A stretch of DNA of 64,000 bases from Paludibacteraceae bacterium (GCA_016297215.1 JAEDGZ010000010.1:1-64000), one strand, 5' to 3'; shown: positions 41,663 to 50,375, counted from the first letter of the stretch. The notes: generated by a model not told the origin, from the sequence alone. Made by a program: numbers and translations.

Positions 41663-42083
41663 TCTGCTCGCCGTAGTGTTGGCGGGGTGTCGGACGGATA
41701 TTGTCTATTCGGCGTTTGAGGATATCAGCACCATCGGCTGGCATAAGGACTCGGTGTGTCAATTCAATTATCCGATAGAGGACACTGCGGCAACCTATCA
41801 GGTACTGCTCTACGTGCGGCAAACGGAGATGTATCCGTATCAGAACATGTGGCTGTTCGTGGGGCATGACGGACGGCAGGACACTATCGAGTTCTACTTG
41901 GCGAACGACCGCGGTGAGTGGCTCGGCAACGGCAAGAACGGACTGTTAGAGATGCCCGTGCTCTACGAGGAGGCATGGCATTACTCCGCTGCAGGAGAGC
42001 ACACCATCACACTCCAACAAGGCATGCGCGAAGAAGCACTGCAAGGCATCGTCAGCGTAGGAGTAGAGGTGAAGAAATTATGA
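41628..42083 (+). CDS. gldH: Gliding-motility/T9SS lipoprotein GldH
   Basis: 151 residues. Lipoprotein signal with lipobox VVLAGC (Cys near residue 21), then a compact beta domain (QFNYPIEDTAATYQVLLYVR, PYQNMWLFV) matching GldH. GldH is needed for gliding and type IX secretion in Flavobacteria and persists in non-motile Bacteroidales. Its start codon overlaps the 3' end of ricT by 35 bases in another frame, so translation is probably coupled. Confidence 0.88.
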   Translation: MKRRIQIVLLSSLLAVVLAGCRTDIVYSAFEDISTIGWHKDSVCQFNYPIEDTAATYQVLLYVRQTEMYPYQNMWLFVGHDGRQDTIEFYLANDRGEWLGNGKNGLLEMPVLYEEAWHYSAAGEHTITLQQGMREEALQGIVSVGVEVKKL

Positions 42084-42200
42084 ATTAAGAATTATGAGGG
42101 CATTGGAACTGAGTTTCAGAGCATGAGCGCTCATAATTCATAATTCATAATTAAATCAGAGCATGGGCGCTCATAATTCATAATTCATAATTAAAAAGCA
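42083..42200. repeat. Intergenic TAATTCA string, second copy of the 75-bp unit
   Basis: Contains AATTATGAGGGCATTGGAAC, TTTCAGAGCATGAGCGC and repeated TCATAATTCATAATTCATAA. The unit is nearly the same as 7046-7137 and is partly duplicated here (two AGAGCATG blocks). It stops three bases before the trmB start. Confidence 0.75.
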
Positions 42201-42202
42201 AG

Positions 42203-42973
42203 GTGGGAAAGAATAAATTAAAGAAATTTGCGGAGATGGAGACCTTCCCCAATGTGTTCCAATGCACGGCGGGGCAGATGGAGTTGGAAGGGAGCGTGGC
42301 GGCGATGGCGGGACATTGGCGCGAGACGTATTTCCATAATAGCAATCCTATCGTGCTGGAGTTGGGCTGCGGTCGCGGGGAATATACGGTGGGGCTGGCG
42401 GCGCGTTGCCCCGAGAAGAACTTCATCGGCGTGGATATCAAAGGTGCGCGGATGTGGGCGGGCGCCAAAGAGGCGATTGCGCAAGGGTTGCCGAATGTGG
42501 CATTCCTTCGGACGAACATCGAGATGTTGACCCGTTTCTTTGCGCCCGATGAGGTGGACGAGATATGGATAACTTTCTGCGACCCGCAGATGAAGAAAGC
42601 CACCAAACGACTGACCTCCACCTATTTCATGCAACGCTACCAAGAGGTGTTGCGCGAGGGAGGGCTCATCCACCTGAAAACGGACAGTCCGTTCCTCTAC
42701 ACCTACACGCGCGAGATGCTGAGGCTAAACGCATACCCCGTGGCAGCCGACACGGATGACCTCTACAACACTGCCGCGGCACTCCCCACGAAGGAAGGCG
42801 AGGAAGCGCGGATGTTGCAGACGCATTACGAGAAGCAGTGGCTCGACCGAGGCATGACCATCAAGTATTTGGCATGGAATTTGCAACACAAGACCGACTT
42901 TCAAGAGCCTGAGATAGAAATAGAAAAAGACACCTATCGTTCATACGGAAGAAACTACAATAGTAATTGCTGA
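42203..42973 (+). CDS. trmB: tRNA (guanine-N7-)-methyltransferase
   Basis: 256 residues from a GTG start right after the repeat string. Forms m7G46 in tRNA using SAM. SAM-binding motif I is VLELGCGRGEYTVGLA, followed by FIGVDIKGARMWAGAKEA and the family's ITFCDPQMKKATKRLTS (classic DPWPKKRHxKRR in other phyla). An extension of about 40 residues follows the core, as in other Bacteroidota. In related genomes mrp usually follows directly; here hsdS sits between. Confidence 0.93.
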   Translation: MGKNKLKKFAEMETFPNVFQCTAGQMELEGSVAAMAGHWRETYFHNSNPIVLELGCGRGEYTVGLAARCPEKNFIGVDIKGARMWAGAKEAIAQGLPNVAFLRTNIEMLTRFFAPDEVDEIWITFCDPQMKKATKRLTSTYFMQRYQEVLREGGLIHLKTDSPFLYTYTREMLRLNAYPVAADTDDLYNTAAALPTKEGEEARMLQTHYEKQWLDRGMTIKYLAWNLQHKTDFQEPEIEIEKDTYRSYGRNYNSNC

Positions 42974-43004
42974 GAAACTCTTTTAGCATATAAGTGCCTT
43001 ATGC

Positions 43005-43041
43005 TTTAACATATAATTACCGTGTAATTATTCATTAATTT
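43005..43041. repeat. Inverted repeat left of hsdS
   Basis: TTTAACATATAATTACCGTG plus TAATTATTCATTAATT. It pairs with 44292-44327 as an inverted repeat, 34 of 36 bases identical. The words belong to the interior of the MITE-like family. Confidence 0.8.
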
Positions 43042-43060
43042 CTTTCCGTTGCCTTTGTCT

Positions 43061-44284
43061 ATGAACAAGATACAAAGAATGCTACGCGACCTCTTCCCCA
43101 ACGGCGTGGAATGGAAAACACTGGGGGAGGTATGCGAAAAGATATGCTCTGGTGGTACTCCTACACGAAATGAAAAAAGTTATTTTGAGGGGACTATTCC
43201 TTGGATGAGAACACAAGAAGTAGATTGGAAAGATGTGTATGATACAGAAATAAAAATCACAGAAGCAGCAGTTGCCAATTCTTCCGCAAAACTTATTCCT
43301 GCAAATTGTGTGATAATTGCAATGTATGGCGCTACAGCCGCAAAATCTTGTATTAACAAAATACCGCTAACGACAAACCAAGCTTGTTGTAATTTACAAA
43401 TAGATCCCACAATAGCACTATATAGATATGTATATTACTGGGTTTGCAATAAATACAAAGAATTGAAAGCATTAGGTGAAGGATCACAAAACAACATAAA
43501 TGCGCAAAAGATAAAATCTTTCCCTATCCCCGTTCCGCCCATTCCCATTCAAGCCGAGATAGTGAACTTACTTGATAAGTTCACACAGCTTTCGGCAGAA
43601 CTGAAAGAAGAACTGAAAGCAGAGCTGAAACTTCGAAGGAAGCAGTATGATTACTATCGCAATCATCTGCTTTCCTTCGACTCCAATTCCACCACAGTTC
43701 ACTGGATGCCCCTAGGAGAGGTGTTTGAACTGCGCAACGGTTACACACCCTCCAAAGCAAATCCCGCTTTTTGGGAAGGGGGTACTATCCCTTGGTTTCG
43801 CATGGAGGACATCCGAGAGCATGGGCGTGTCTTGTCTGATGCTATACAGCATATCACCCCCGCCGCCGTCAAGGGGAAGGGACTTTTTGAAGCAGGGAGT
43901 TTCATTTTAGCAACTACAGCCACAATAGGAGAGCATGCTCTCCTAATTGTTGATTCGCTTGCGAATCAGCGATTTACGAATTTAAAAATTCGTAAATCGC
44001 TTGAAAAAACATTGCAGACCAAGTTCGTTTTCCACTATATGTTTGTGGTAGATGATTTTTGCAAGAAACATACCAACAAGTCAGGTTTTGAGTCGGTGGA
44101 TATGGAAGCCTTGCGCAATATGCCTATCCCCATTCCCCCGATGGAGGAGCAAGAGCGGATAGTCGGTATCTTGGATAAGTTTGAGACCTTGGTCAATGAC
44201 CTGAGCAAAGGCTTGCCCGCCGAGATAGCACTCGTGCAAAAGCAATATGAATACTACCGAAATCTGCTCTTGACCTTTGAATAG
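43061..44284 (+). CDS. hsdS: Orphan type I restriction specificity subunit HsdS
   Basis: 407 residues from the ATG at 43061. Two target-recognition domains (about 20-150 and 225-355), each followed by a conserved helix (IQAEIVNLLDKFTQLSAELK and EQERIVGILDKFETLVNDLS) and a QYDYYRNHLL/QYEYYRNLLL repeat. HsdS sets the DNA sequence recognised by type I systems. No hsdM or hsdR is in the window. It is AT-rich compared with trmB and mrp and is flanked by inverted repeats, so it was probably inserted as a cassette. Three palindromes sit in the second recognition domain. Confidence 0.92.
   Translation: MNKIQRMLRDLFPNGVEWKTLGEVCEKICSGGTPTRNEKSYFEGTIPWMRTQEVDWKDVYDTEIKITEAAVANSSAKLIPANCVIIAMYGATAAKSCINKIPLTTNQACCNLQIDPTIALYRYVYYWVCNKYKELKALGEGSQNNINAQKIKSFPIPVPPIPIQAEIVNLLDKFTQLSAELKEELKAELKLRRKQYDYYRNHLLSFDSNSTTVHWMPLGEVFELRNGYTPSKANPAFWEGGTIPWFRMEDIREHGRVLSDAIQHITPAAVKGKGLFEAGSFILATTATIGEHALLIVDSLANQRFTNLKIRKSLEKTLQTKFVFHYMFVVDDFCKKHTNKSGFESVDMEALRNMPIPIPPMEEQERIVGILDKFETLVNDLSKGLPAEIALVQKQYEYYRNLLLTFE
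43927..44000. repeat. Three consecutive palindromes inside hsdS
   Basis: AGGAGAGCATGCTCTCCT (43927-43944), GATTCGCTTGCGAATC (43952-43967) and a 32-bp one at 43969-44000 with arms GCGATTTACGAATTT/AAATTCGTAAATCGC. They encode HALLIVDSLANQRFTNLKIR in frame. The last uses the GATTTACGA word family found between uxaB and uxaA. Confidence 0.8.
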
Positions 44285-44291
44285 CAAGAAT

Positions 44292-44327
44292 AATTAATGA
44301 ATAATTACACGTTAATTATACGTTAAA
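44292..44327. repeat. Inverted repeat right of hsdS
   Basis: Reverse complement of 43005-43040 with two mismatches. It is followed by GAAATTTTTGTAGAAATAA, again interior words of the MITE-like family. Confidence 0.8.
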
Positions 44328-44386
44328 AAAGAAACATTTTTGGAAATTTTTGTAGAAATAATAGTCAAATAGTAAATAGTCAAATA

Positions 44387-45421
44387 ATGTACCCACAACA
44401 AATCATTGATGCCTTGCGGCATGTGCGTTACCCGGGCACGGGGAAAGACCTGATAGAGGGCGGCATGCTGGAAGATGATATCCGCATCAGCGGCTTGGAG
44501 GTGAGTTTCTCGCTCATCTTCGAGAAAGACAACGACCCCTTTATGAAGTCAGTGGTGAAAGCCGCGGAGGTGGCGGTGCAGACCTATGTGGACGCCAACG
44601 CCGCCGTACATATCCACACGAAGTTCAAGAAGCAGAACCTGCAGCCCGCGGCGGCAGCGCCTGTGTTGCAAGCGAAGCATGTCATTGCCATCCACAGCGG
44701 CAAGGGTGGGGTGGGTAAGTCCACCGTAGCCGCGAACCTTGCTATTGCGTTGGCGCAGCGGGGTATGCGCGTGGGGCTACTCGATGCCGACATCCACGGT
44801 CCGAGCATGCCCAAGATGTTCCACACCGAGGACTGCCGTCCCGTCTCCGCGGAGGTGGATGGGCGCACGCTGATAGACCCTATCGAGCAGTACGGCGTGA
44901 AGATGCTGTCTATCGGTTTCTTCGTGGACCCCGCGCAGGCAGTGGTGTGGCGCGGCGGCATGGCGAGCAACGCCATCAAGCAACTGATACAAGACGCCAA
45001 CTGGGGCGAGTTGGACTATTTCCTGATAGACCTGCCGCCCGGCACCAGCGATATCCACCTCACCTTGGTCTCCACGCTGCAACTGACCGGTGCTATCGTG
45101 GTTACCACGCCGCAGCCTGTGGCGCTGGTGGACGCACGCAAGGGCGTGGATATGTTCCGCAACGAGAAGATAAACGTGCCTGTGCTGGGAATCATCGAGA
45201 ACATGGCATGGTTCACGCCCGCCGAACTGCCGGAGAACAAGTACTATATCTTCGGTCGCGACGGCGGTAAGCGGCTCGCGGAGGAGTTGGGCGTGCCCCT
45301 GCTCGGACAGATTCCGCTCGTGCAGAGCATACGCGAGGCGGGCGATGACGGTGCCCCCATCGCCATGCAAACAGGCCACCCCGCCGCAGCGATATTTGCG
45401 GCGATTGCAGAGAAGATTTGA
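44387..45421 (+). CDS. mrp: Mrp/NBP35-type Fe-S carrier ATPase
   Basis: 344 residues. An N-terminal MIP18-like region (about 1-75) is joined to a P-loop ATPase with the deviant Walker A HSGKGGVGKSTVAANLA, LLDADIHGPSMPKMF and FLIDLPPGTSDIHLT. It carries Fe-S clusters to target proteins. The C-terminal CxxC of many Mrp proteins is replaced: the region reads NMAWFTPAELPENKYYIFG without cysteines, so cluster binding may differ. It would normally follow trmB; hsdS intervenes. Confidence 0.93.
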   Translation: MYPQQIIDALRHVRYPGTGKDLIEGGMLEDDIRISGLEVSFSLIFEKDNDPFMKSVVKAAEVAVQTYVDANAAVHIHTKFKKQNLQPAAAAPVLQAKHVIAIHSGKGGVGKSTVAANLAIALAQRGMRVGLLDADIHGPSMPKMFHTEDCRPVSAEVDGRTLIDPIEQYGVKMLSIGFFVDPAQAVVWRGGMASNAIKQLIQDANWGELDYFLIDLPPGTSDIHLTLVSTLQLTGAIVVTTPQPVALVDARKGVDMFRNEKINVPVLGIIENMAWFTPAELPENKYYIFGRDGGKRLAEELGVPLLGQIPLVQSIREAGDDGAPIAMQTGHPAAAIFAAIAEKI

Positions 45422-45513
45422 ATTAGGCAAAAATGAAAGCATCAAGGGACGATAGAAATATAAGTAAACCTTTGATTGTCAATGCATGTTAATTATTAAT
45501 TGTTAATTATTAA

Positions 45514-46914
45514 TTGACGAACTCTTCTCCCACAGAATTAGGTACGGCACCGATTGGTAAGTTGCTGATGCAGTACTCTTTGCCTGCCATCATTGCGATG
45601 ACGGCGAGTTCGCTGTACAACATCGTGGACACCATCTATATCGGGCACGGTTGCGGTGCGATGGGACTGACGGCGCTGACGGTGGCAAAGCCGTTCATGG
45701 ATATCTGTGCGGCGTTCGGTAGCCTGGTGGGCGTGGGAGCGAGCACGGTGCTGGCTATCTCGCTGGGACGGAAAGACTACGAGGCGGCGAACAAAGTGCT
45801 GGGAAATGTGCTGGTGCTCAATGCCTTACTCGGAACGCTTGTGATGGTGGCGGGCTTGATTTGGCTTGACCCAATCCTAATGGCGTTCGGCGCGAGCGAG
45901 AAGACGCTGCCTTACGCGCGCGATTATATGGAGATAATCCTCTACGGCAATATCCTGACGCATATCTACTACGGGCTGAACAATATCCTTCGCTCGATGG
46001 GGCACCCCAAGTGGTCGATGACGGCAACGATAGTGGCGGTGGGCTTGAACATTGTGCTTGACCCTATCTTCATCTTCGGCTTGGATATGGGTGTGCGCGG
46101 CGCCTCGCTGGCAACCATACTCTCGCAGGCAGTGGCAGTGGTATGGCAGTTCACTATCTTCTTGAATCCCAAGCAGTTGATACATGTCCACCGCGGCATC
46201 TGGCGGCTGGACAAGCATATCACGGGGCAAGCGCTGTCGGTGGGCTTGTCGCCGTTCCTGACCAATCTCGCGAGTTGCTTCGTGGTCATCATCATCAACA
46301 ACCAACTCCGTCGCTACGGGGGCGATATGGCGATAGCGTCCTACGGGGTGATTAACCGCATGGTGTTTGTCTTTGCGATGATTGTGATGGGGTTCAACCA
46401 AGGTATGCAGCCGATAGTGGGCTACAACTACGGTGCGAAGCAATATCATCGGATGTTGCGGACGTTCTATCTCACCGCGCTCTTGGGCACTATCACCACT
46501 TCCACGCTCTTCTTCTTGGGCGAGTGCCTGCCCCATCTCATGGTGCGCGTCTTCACGCACGACCCCGCGCTGATAGAGCAGACCGTCAGCCCGATGCGTA
46601 TCATCTGCTCAAGCATGCTGTGGGTGGGGTTTCAGATGGTTACCATTAACCTCTTCACGAGTATCGGCAGGGCGAAGCACGCCATCTTCCTGAGCCTGAC
46701 GCGGCAGGTACTATACCTCATCCCGCTAACGCTGCTGCTACCGCTGCTCTTCACCTCCGACCCCTTGCAGGGCGTGTGGTGGAGCCTGCCTGTGAGCGAC
46801 ACGCTCTCCGCCATCACCGCCGCCATCATGCTCTCTATCCAAATCCGCCGCTTCAAGCAACTCATCGCGGAGCAGGAGCAGTACATGCACACTCCCCCGC
46901 CCGAGCCGGACTAA
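45514..46914 (+). CDS. MATE-family multidrug/cation antiporter
   Basis: 466 residues, twelve predicted membrane helices in two pseudo-symmetric halves. Typical MATE words are SLYNIVDTIYIGHGCG, GVGASTVLAISLGRKD, LRSMGHPKWSMTATIVAVGLNIVLDPIFIFG and MGFNQGMQPIVGYNYGA. It exports drugs or metabolites with Na+ or H+. The only suitable start is TTG at 45514, at the end of a TTAATTGTTAATTATTAATT string; the repeat may have replaced the original start. It ends at a hairpin shared with tRNA-Met. Confidence 0.92.
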   Translation: MTNSSPTELGTAPIGKLLMQYSLPAIIAMTASSLYNIVDTIYIGHGCGAMGLTALTVAKPFMDICAAFGSLVGVGASTVLAISLGRKDYEAANKVLGNVLVLNALLGTLVMVAGLIWLDPILMAFGASEKTLPYARDYMEIILYGNILTHIYYGLNNILRSMGHPKWSMTATIVAVGLNIVLDPIFIFGLDMGVRGASLATILSQAVAVVWQFTIFLNPKQLIHVHRGIWRLDKHITGQALSVGLSPFLTNLASCFVVIIINNQLRRYGGDMAIASYGVINRMVFVFAMIVMGFNQGMQPIVGYNYGAKQYHRMLRTFYLTALLGTITTSTLFFLGECLPHLMVRVFTHDPALIEQTVSPMRIICSSMLWVGFQMVTINLFTSIGRAKHAIFLSLTRQVLYLIPLTLLLPLLFTSDPLQGVWWSLPVSDTLSAITAAIMLSIQIRRFKQLIAEQEQYMHTPPPEPD

Positions 46915-46936
46915 AAAAGTAATCCTTATCTTAACG

Positions 46937-46971
46937 AAAGAACGAGCAACCTTGAAAGTTGCTCGTTCTTT
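46937..46971. terminator. Two-way terminator between the MATE gene and tRNA-Met
   Basis: 14-bp perfect stem AAAGAACGAGCAAC/GTTGCTCGTTCTTT around a 7-base loop. It ends just before the 3' end of the minus-strand tRNA, so it can end transcripts from both sides. Confidence 0.88.
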
Positions 46972-46972
46972 G

Positions 46973-47046
46973 TAGCGGGACCCAGGATTGAACTGGGGAC
47001 CTCATGATTATGAATCATGCGCTCTAACCAGCTGAGCTATCCCGCC
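46973..47046 (-). tRNA. tRNA-Met (CAT anticodon)
   Basis: Minus strand, 74 nt: acceptor GGCGGGA/UCCCGCU, anticodon stem AUGAU/AUCAU around UUCAUAA (CAU), T loop UUCAAUC, discriminator A, no encoded CCA. The first pair is G-U, not the unpaired first base of initiator tRNA, so this is an elongator type. A lysidine-modified tRNA-Ile2 cannot be fully ruled out from the anticodon alone. Confidence 0.92.
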
Positions 47047-47069
47047 ATACTTTTTCTCAAAAGCGGCTG

Positions 47070-47101
47070 CAAAGGTACGACTTTTTTTTGATATAACCAA
47101 A
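47070..47101 (-). promoter_or_regulatory. Promoter of tRNA-Met
   Basis: Minus-strand TTTG (47098-47101), a 20-base spacer and TACCTTTG (47070-47077). The surrounding GCGGCTGCAAAGGTACG is almost identical to that before tRNA-Pro (1991-2007). Confidence 0.85.
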
Positions 47102-47188
47102 TAAATCAGCAACTTTTTGTGATTTTCCGCAGAAAAAGCATCTTTTTTACCCTTTTTCGCTCTTTTCAGGCAAAAAAAAAGGAATAAT

Positions 47189-47220
47189 TTTGTGTATATG
47201 AAAAAAAAGTTGTAACTTTG
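47189..47220 (+). promoter_or_regulatory. Promoter of secDF
   Basis: TTTG (47189-47192), a 20-base spacer and TAACTTTG (47213-47220). An in-frame ATG overlapping this box is therefore not the start of secDF. Confidence 0.85.
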
Positions 47221-47262
47221 TGCGCTTTTTTGGTAGATAATAAATTAAACTACAATAAAATT

Positions 47263-50200
47263 ATGCAAAACAAAGGACTTGTTCGTATTTTGGCGGTGTG
47301 CCTCGCGCTGGTTGCCGCATTCTACCTCTCGTTCTCGGTGGTTACGTCTCACTATGACAAGAAAGCCAAAGAGTATGCAGCAGGAGATGCGTTGAAGGAG
47401 TATGTGTATCTGGACTCCATCGCCACTAAGAAAGTATGGTTTGGCTACACCTTGAAGGAGTGCCGTGAGAAAGAGATTAACCTCGGTCTGGACTTGAAAG
47501 GCGGTATGAACGTTACCATGGAGGTGAGCGTTCCCGATATTCTCCGCGCGCTGTCCGGCTACAACACCTCCGAGACCTTCACGAAGGCGATGGAGATGGC
47601 GCAGCAGAAGCAGAAAAGCAGCGGCACCGACTTCGTAACGCTCTTTATTGAATCCTACAACGAGGTGGACCCCAATGCTCAGTTGGCATCGGTGTTCTCT
47701 ACGTTTGAGTTGCGCGATAAAGTTACACTCACTTCCACCAACGAGGAAGTGGAGAAAGTGATCCGCGAAGAGGTGGACGGTGCTATCGCAAACAGCTTCA
47801 ATGTGTTGCGTACTCGTATCGACCGCTTTGGCGTGGTACAACCGAATATCCAACGTCTGTCTCAGCCTGGCCGTATCTTGATTGAGTTGCCGGGTATTAA
47901 GGAACCTGCGCGTGTGCGTAAGTTGCTGCAGGGGTCGGCTAACTTGGAGTTCTGGGAGACCTACGAGGCATCGGAGGTTCTCCCCTACCTCGCGCAGATC
48001 AATGCTGAATATGCTAAGGTGGCTGCCGCTACTGAGGAGGCTACTGCTGAAGCCGCTCCCGTAGAGGAGGAAGTGAAGACAGAGGCTGCTCCTGCAACCG
48101 ACAGCGACATTGAGGCTCTCGTAGAGAACCTCGGCGACTCGACCGCTGCTGAGGCTGACCAAGAGGCACAATATGAGGCATACAAGAAGCAAAATCCCTT
48201 GTTTGCTGTGCTCAACCCGTCTGTCAATCAGCAGGGGCAGGCATACCGCGGACCGGTGGTAGGTATGGTACACTACACCGATACCGCCAAGGTTACCGCT
48301 ATGCTCAATTCGCCCATCGCTAAGCAGGTGCTCCCCCGCGACGTACGTTTCTATTGGACGGTGAAAGCCATTGACGAGGCAGACGCTATCTACCAACTCG
48401 TGGCACTCAAAGCACAACGCGATGGTCGTGCGTCGCTCGAGGGCGACGTGATCACCGATGCGCGCGCTGACTTCGGACAGACCTCGGCATACGCTAACGT
48501 AAGCATGTCGATGAACGCAGAGGGTGCTAAGCAGTGGCAACGCATCACTAAGGAGAATATCGGTAAGTCGGTGGCTATCGTGCTCGACGGATTCGTATAT
48601 AGTTTCCCCACCGTGCAGAACGAGATTGCCGGCGGCAACAGCCAGATTACCGGTAACTTCACCGTAGAGGAGGCAAAAGACCTTGCCAACACTCTCAAGT
48701 CCGGTAAGATGCCCGCGCCCGCGCGTATTATTCAAGAGGACGTAGTAGGTCCTACCCTCGGTAAAGCCGCTATCCAAAACGGTCTTTGGTCGTTTGCGCT
48801 CGGCTTCCTGCTTATCCTTATCTATATGATTTTCTACTATGGCTGGATCCCCGGTCTGATTGCCGACGCAGCATTGTGCTGCAATATCTTCCTGCTGGTA
48901 GGTATCTTGGCTTCCTTCTCTGCTGTCCTCACCCTGCCTGGTATCGCCGGTATCGTCCTGACCATGGGTATGGCGGTGGATGCGAACGTGCTTATCTACG
49001 AGCGTATCCGCGAGGAGATGAAGAGCGGTAAGGGCATGCGCCGCGCCATCGAAGATGGTTACAAGGGCGCTATCTCTGCGATTGTCGATGCCAACGTTAC
49101 CTCCTTCTTGACAGGTGCTATCTTGGCTATCTTCGGTACAGGTCCTATCAAGGGCTTCGCCGTTACCTATATGATTGGTATCATCTCTTCGTTCGTAACG
49201 GCAGTGTTCATCACCCGTCTGTTGCTCGAAGACTATGCGAAGAAAGATTCCGCGAAGGAACTGAGTTTCACCACCAAGATGACGGCTAACTTCTTACAGA
49301 ACACCAAGGCGGATATCGTGAAAGCCCGCAAGGTTACTTATATCATCTCCGCGGTATTGGTAGTGTTCGGCTGCCTTGGTCTGGAGCCTCATATCTTCGG
49401 TAAACTGAACTTGGGTATTGACTTCTCCGGTGGTCGTAACTATATCGTCCGCTTCGAGCAACCTGTGAATACGCAGGAGGTACGTGAGTCGCTGGACAAT
49501 GTCTTCAAGGCACAACTCACCGGCGATGAGACCTACTCGCTCAATGTCATCACGATTGGTGATGCCAACCAAGTGCGCGTTTCCACCAACTACCTCATTC
49601 AAGAGGATGGTGAGAACGTGGACGACCAGATTGAAGCACTGCTCTACGAGGGCTGCAAGCCTTACTTGAGCGACAACATCAGCAAGGCTGAGTTCGTTTC
49701 CACGGAGATTAACCCCGAGATTGGTATCATGCAGTCGCAGAAGGTGGGTCCTGCTATCGCAGACGACATCACCACGAGCGCTATCTGGGCAATTATCGCC
49801 GCTCTCATCGGTATCTTCCTCTATATCTTGCTCCGTTTCCGCAACTTCGCTTACTCTGTAGGTGCTATCACCGCCTTGTTCCACGATACGGTGATTATCC
49901 TCGGTCTGTACGCTATCTTGTGGAAGGTAATGCCTTTCTCCATGGAGATTGACCAATCTTTCATCGCGGCTATCCTAACCGTTATCGGTTACTCTATTAA
50001 CGATACCGTGGTCATCTTCGACCGTATCCGTGAGAACAATACGCTCTATCCGAAGCGCGACCGTGCGTTGAACATCAACAACGCGATTAACGCTACCTTC
50101 AGCCGTACGTTCTCGACCTCTATGAGTACGTTGGTCGTATTGCTGGCTATCTTCTGCTTCGGCGGTGAGACCATCCGCGGATTCGTCTTCGCATTGCTGC

Positions 50201-50310
50201 TCGGTGTGCTGGTAGGAACCTATTCCTCCATCTGCATTGCAGCCCCCATCTCCTACGACATCACAAAGGCGATAGAGAACCGCAAAGCAAAGAAAGCATT
50301 GGCGAAGTAA
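47263..50310 (+). CDS. secDF: Fused protein translocase subunit SecDF
   Basis: 1015 residues from the ATG at 47263. SecD and SecF are joined in one chain, as usual in Bacteroidota. Membrane helix 1 is at the N-terminus. A large periplasmic P1 domain with LGLDLKGGMNVTMEVSVPD contains an Ala/Glu-rich insert (TEEATAEAAPVEEEVKTEAA, about 260-290). The SecD membrane block has GMAVDANVLIYERIREE, and the SecF half begins near residue 690 with LGIDFSGGRNYIVRF and ends with IGYSINDTVVIFDRIREN. It uses the proton gradient to help SecYEG exports. Own promoter and terminator. Confidence 0.97.
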   Translation: MQNKGLVRILAVCLALVAAFYLSFSVVTSHYDKKAKEYAAGDALKEYVYLDSIATKKVWFGYTLKECREKEINLGLDLKGGMNVTMEVSVPDILRALSGYNTSETFTKAMEMAQQKQKSSGTDFVTLFIESYNEVDPNAQLASVFSTFELRDKVTLTSTNEEVEKVIREEVDGAIANSFNVLRTRIDRFGVVQPNIQRLSQPGRILIELPGIKEPARVRKLLQGSANLEFWETYEASEVLPYLAQINAEYAKVAAATEEATAEAAPVEEEVKTEAAPATDSDIEALVENLGDSTAAEADQEAQYEAYKKQNPLFAVLNPSVNQQGQAYRGPVVGMVHYTDTAKVTAMLNSPIAKQVLPRDVRFYWTVKAIDEADAIYQLVALKAQRDGRASLEGDVITDARADFGQTSAYANVSMSMNAEGAKQWQRITKENIGKSVAIVLDGFVYSFPTVQNEIAGGNSQITGNFTVEEAKDLANTLKSGKMPAPARIIQEDVVGPTLGKAAIQNGLWSFALGFLLILIYMIFYYGWIPGLIADAALCCNIFLLVGILASFSAVLTLPGIAGIVLTMGMAVDANVLIYERIREEMKSGKGMRRAIEDGYKGAISAIVDANVTSFLTGAILAIFGTGPIKGFAVTYMIGIISSFVTAVFITRLLLEDYAKKDSAKELSFTTKMTANFLQNTKADIVKARKVTYIISAVLVVFGCLGLEPHIFGKLNLGIDFSGGRNYIVRFEQPVNTQEVRESLDNVFKAQLTGDETYSLNVITIGDANQVRVSTNYLIQEDGENVDDQIEALLYEGCKPYLSDNISKAEFVSTEINPEIGIMQSQKVGPAIADDITTSAIWAIIAALIGIFLYILLRFRNFAYSVGAITALFHDTVIILGLYAILWKVMPFSMEIDQSFIAAILTVIGYSINDTVVIFDRIRENNTLYPKRDRALNINNAINATFSRTFSTSMSTLVVLLAIFCFGGETIRGFVFALLLGVLVGTYSSICIAAPISYDITKAIENRKAKKALAK

Positions 50311-50332
50311 TTTCCGCGAACGTTGCTTTTTA

Positions 50333-50375
50333 CAAAAGAGGCTGTCTAACAAGTCAAGTTAGGCAGTCTCTTTTT
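50333..50375 (+). terminator. Terminator of secDF
   Basis: Hairpin AAAAGAGGCTGTCTAAC/GTTAGGCAGTCTCTTTTT with loop AAGTCAA and a T tract. It closely resembles the one after the QueD-like gene (33701-33743). Confidence 0.88.
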
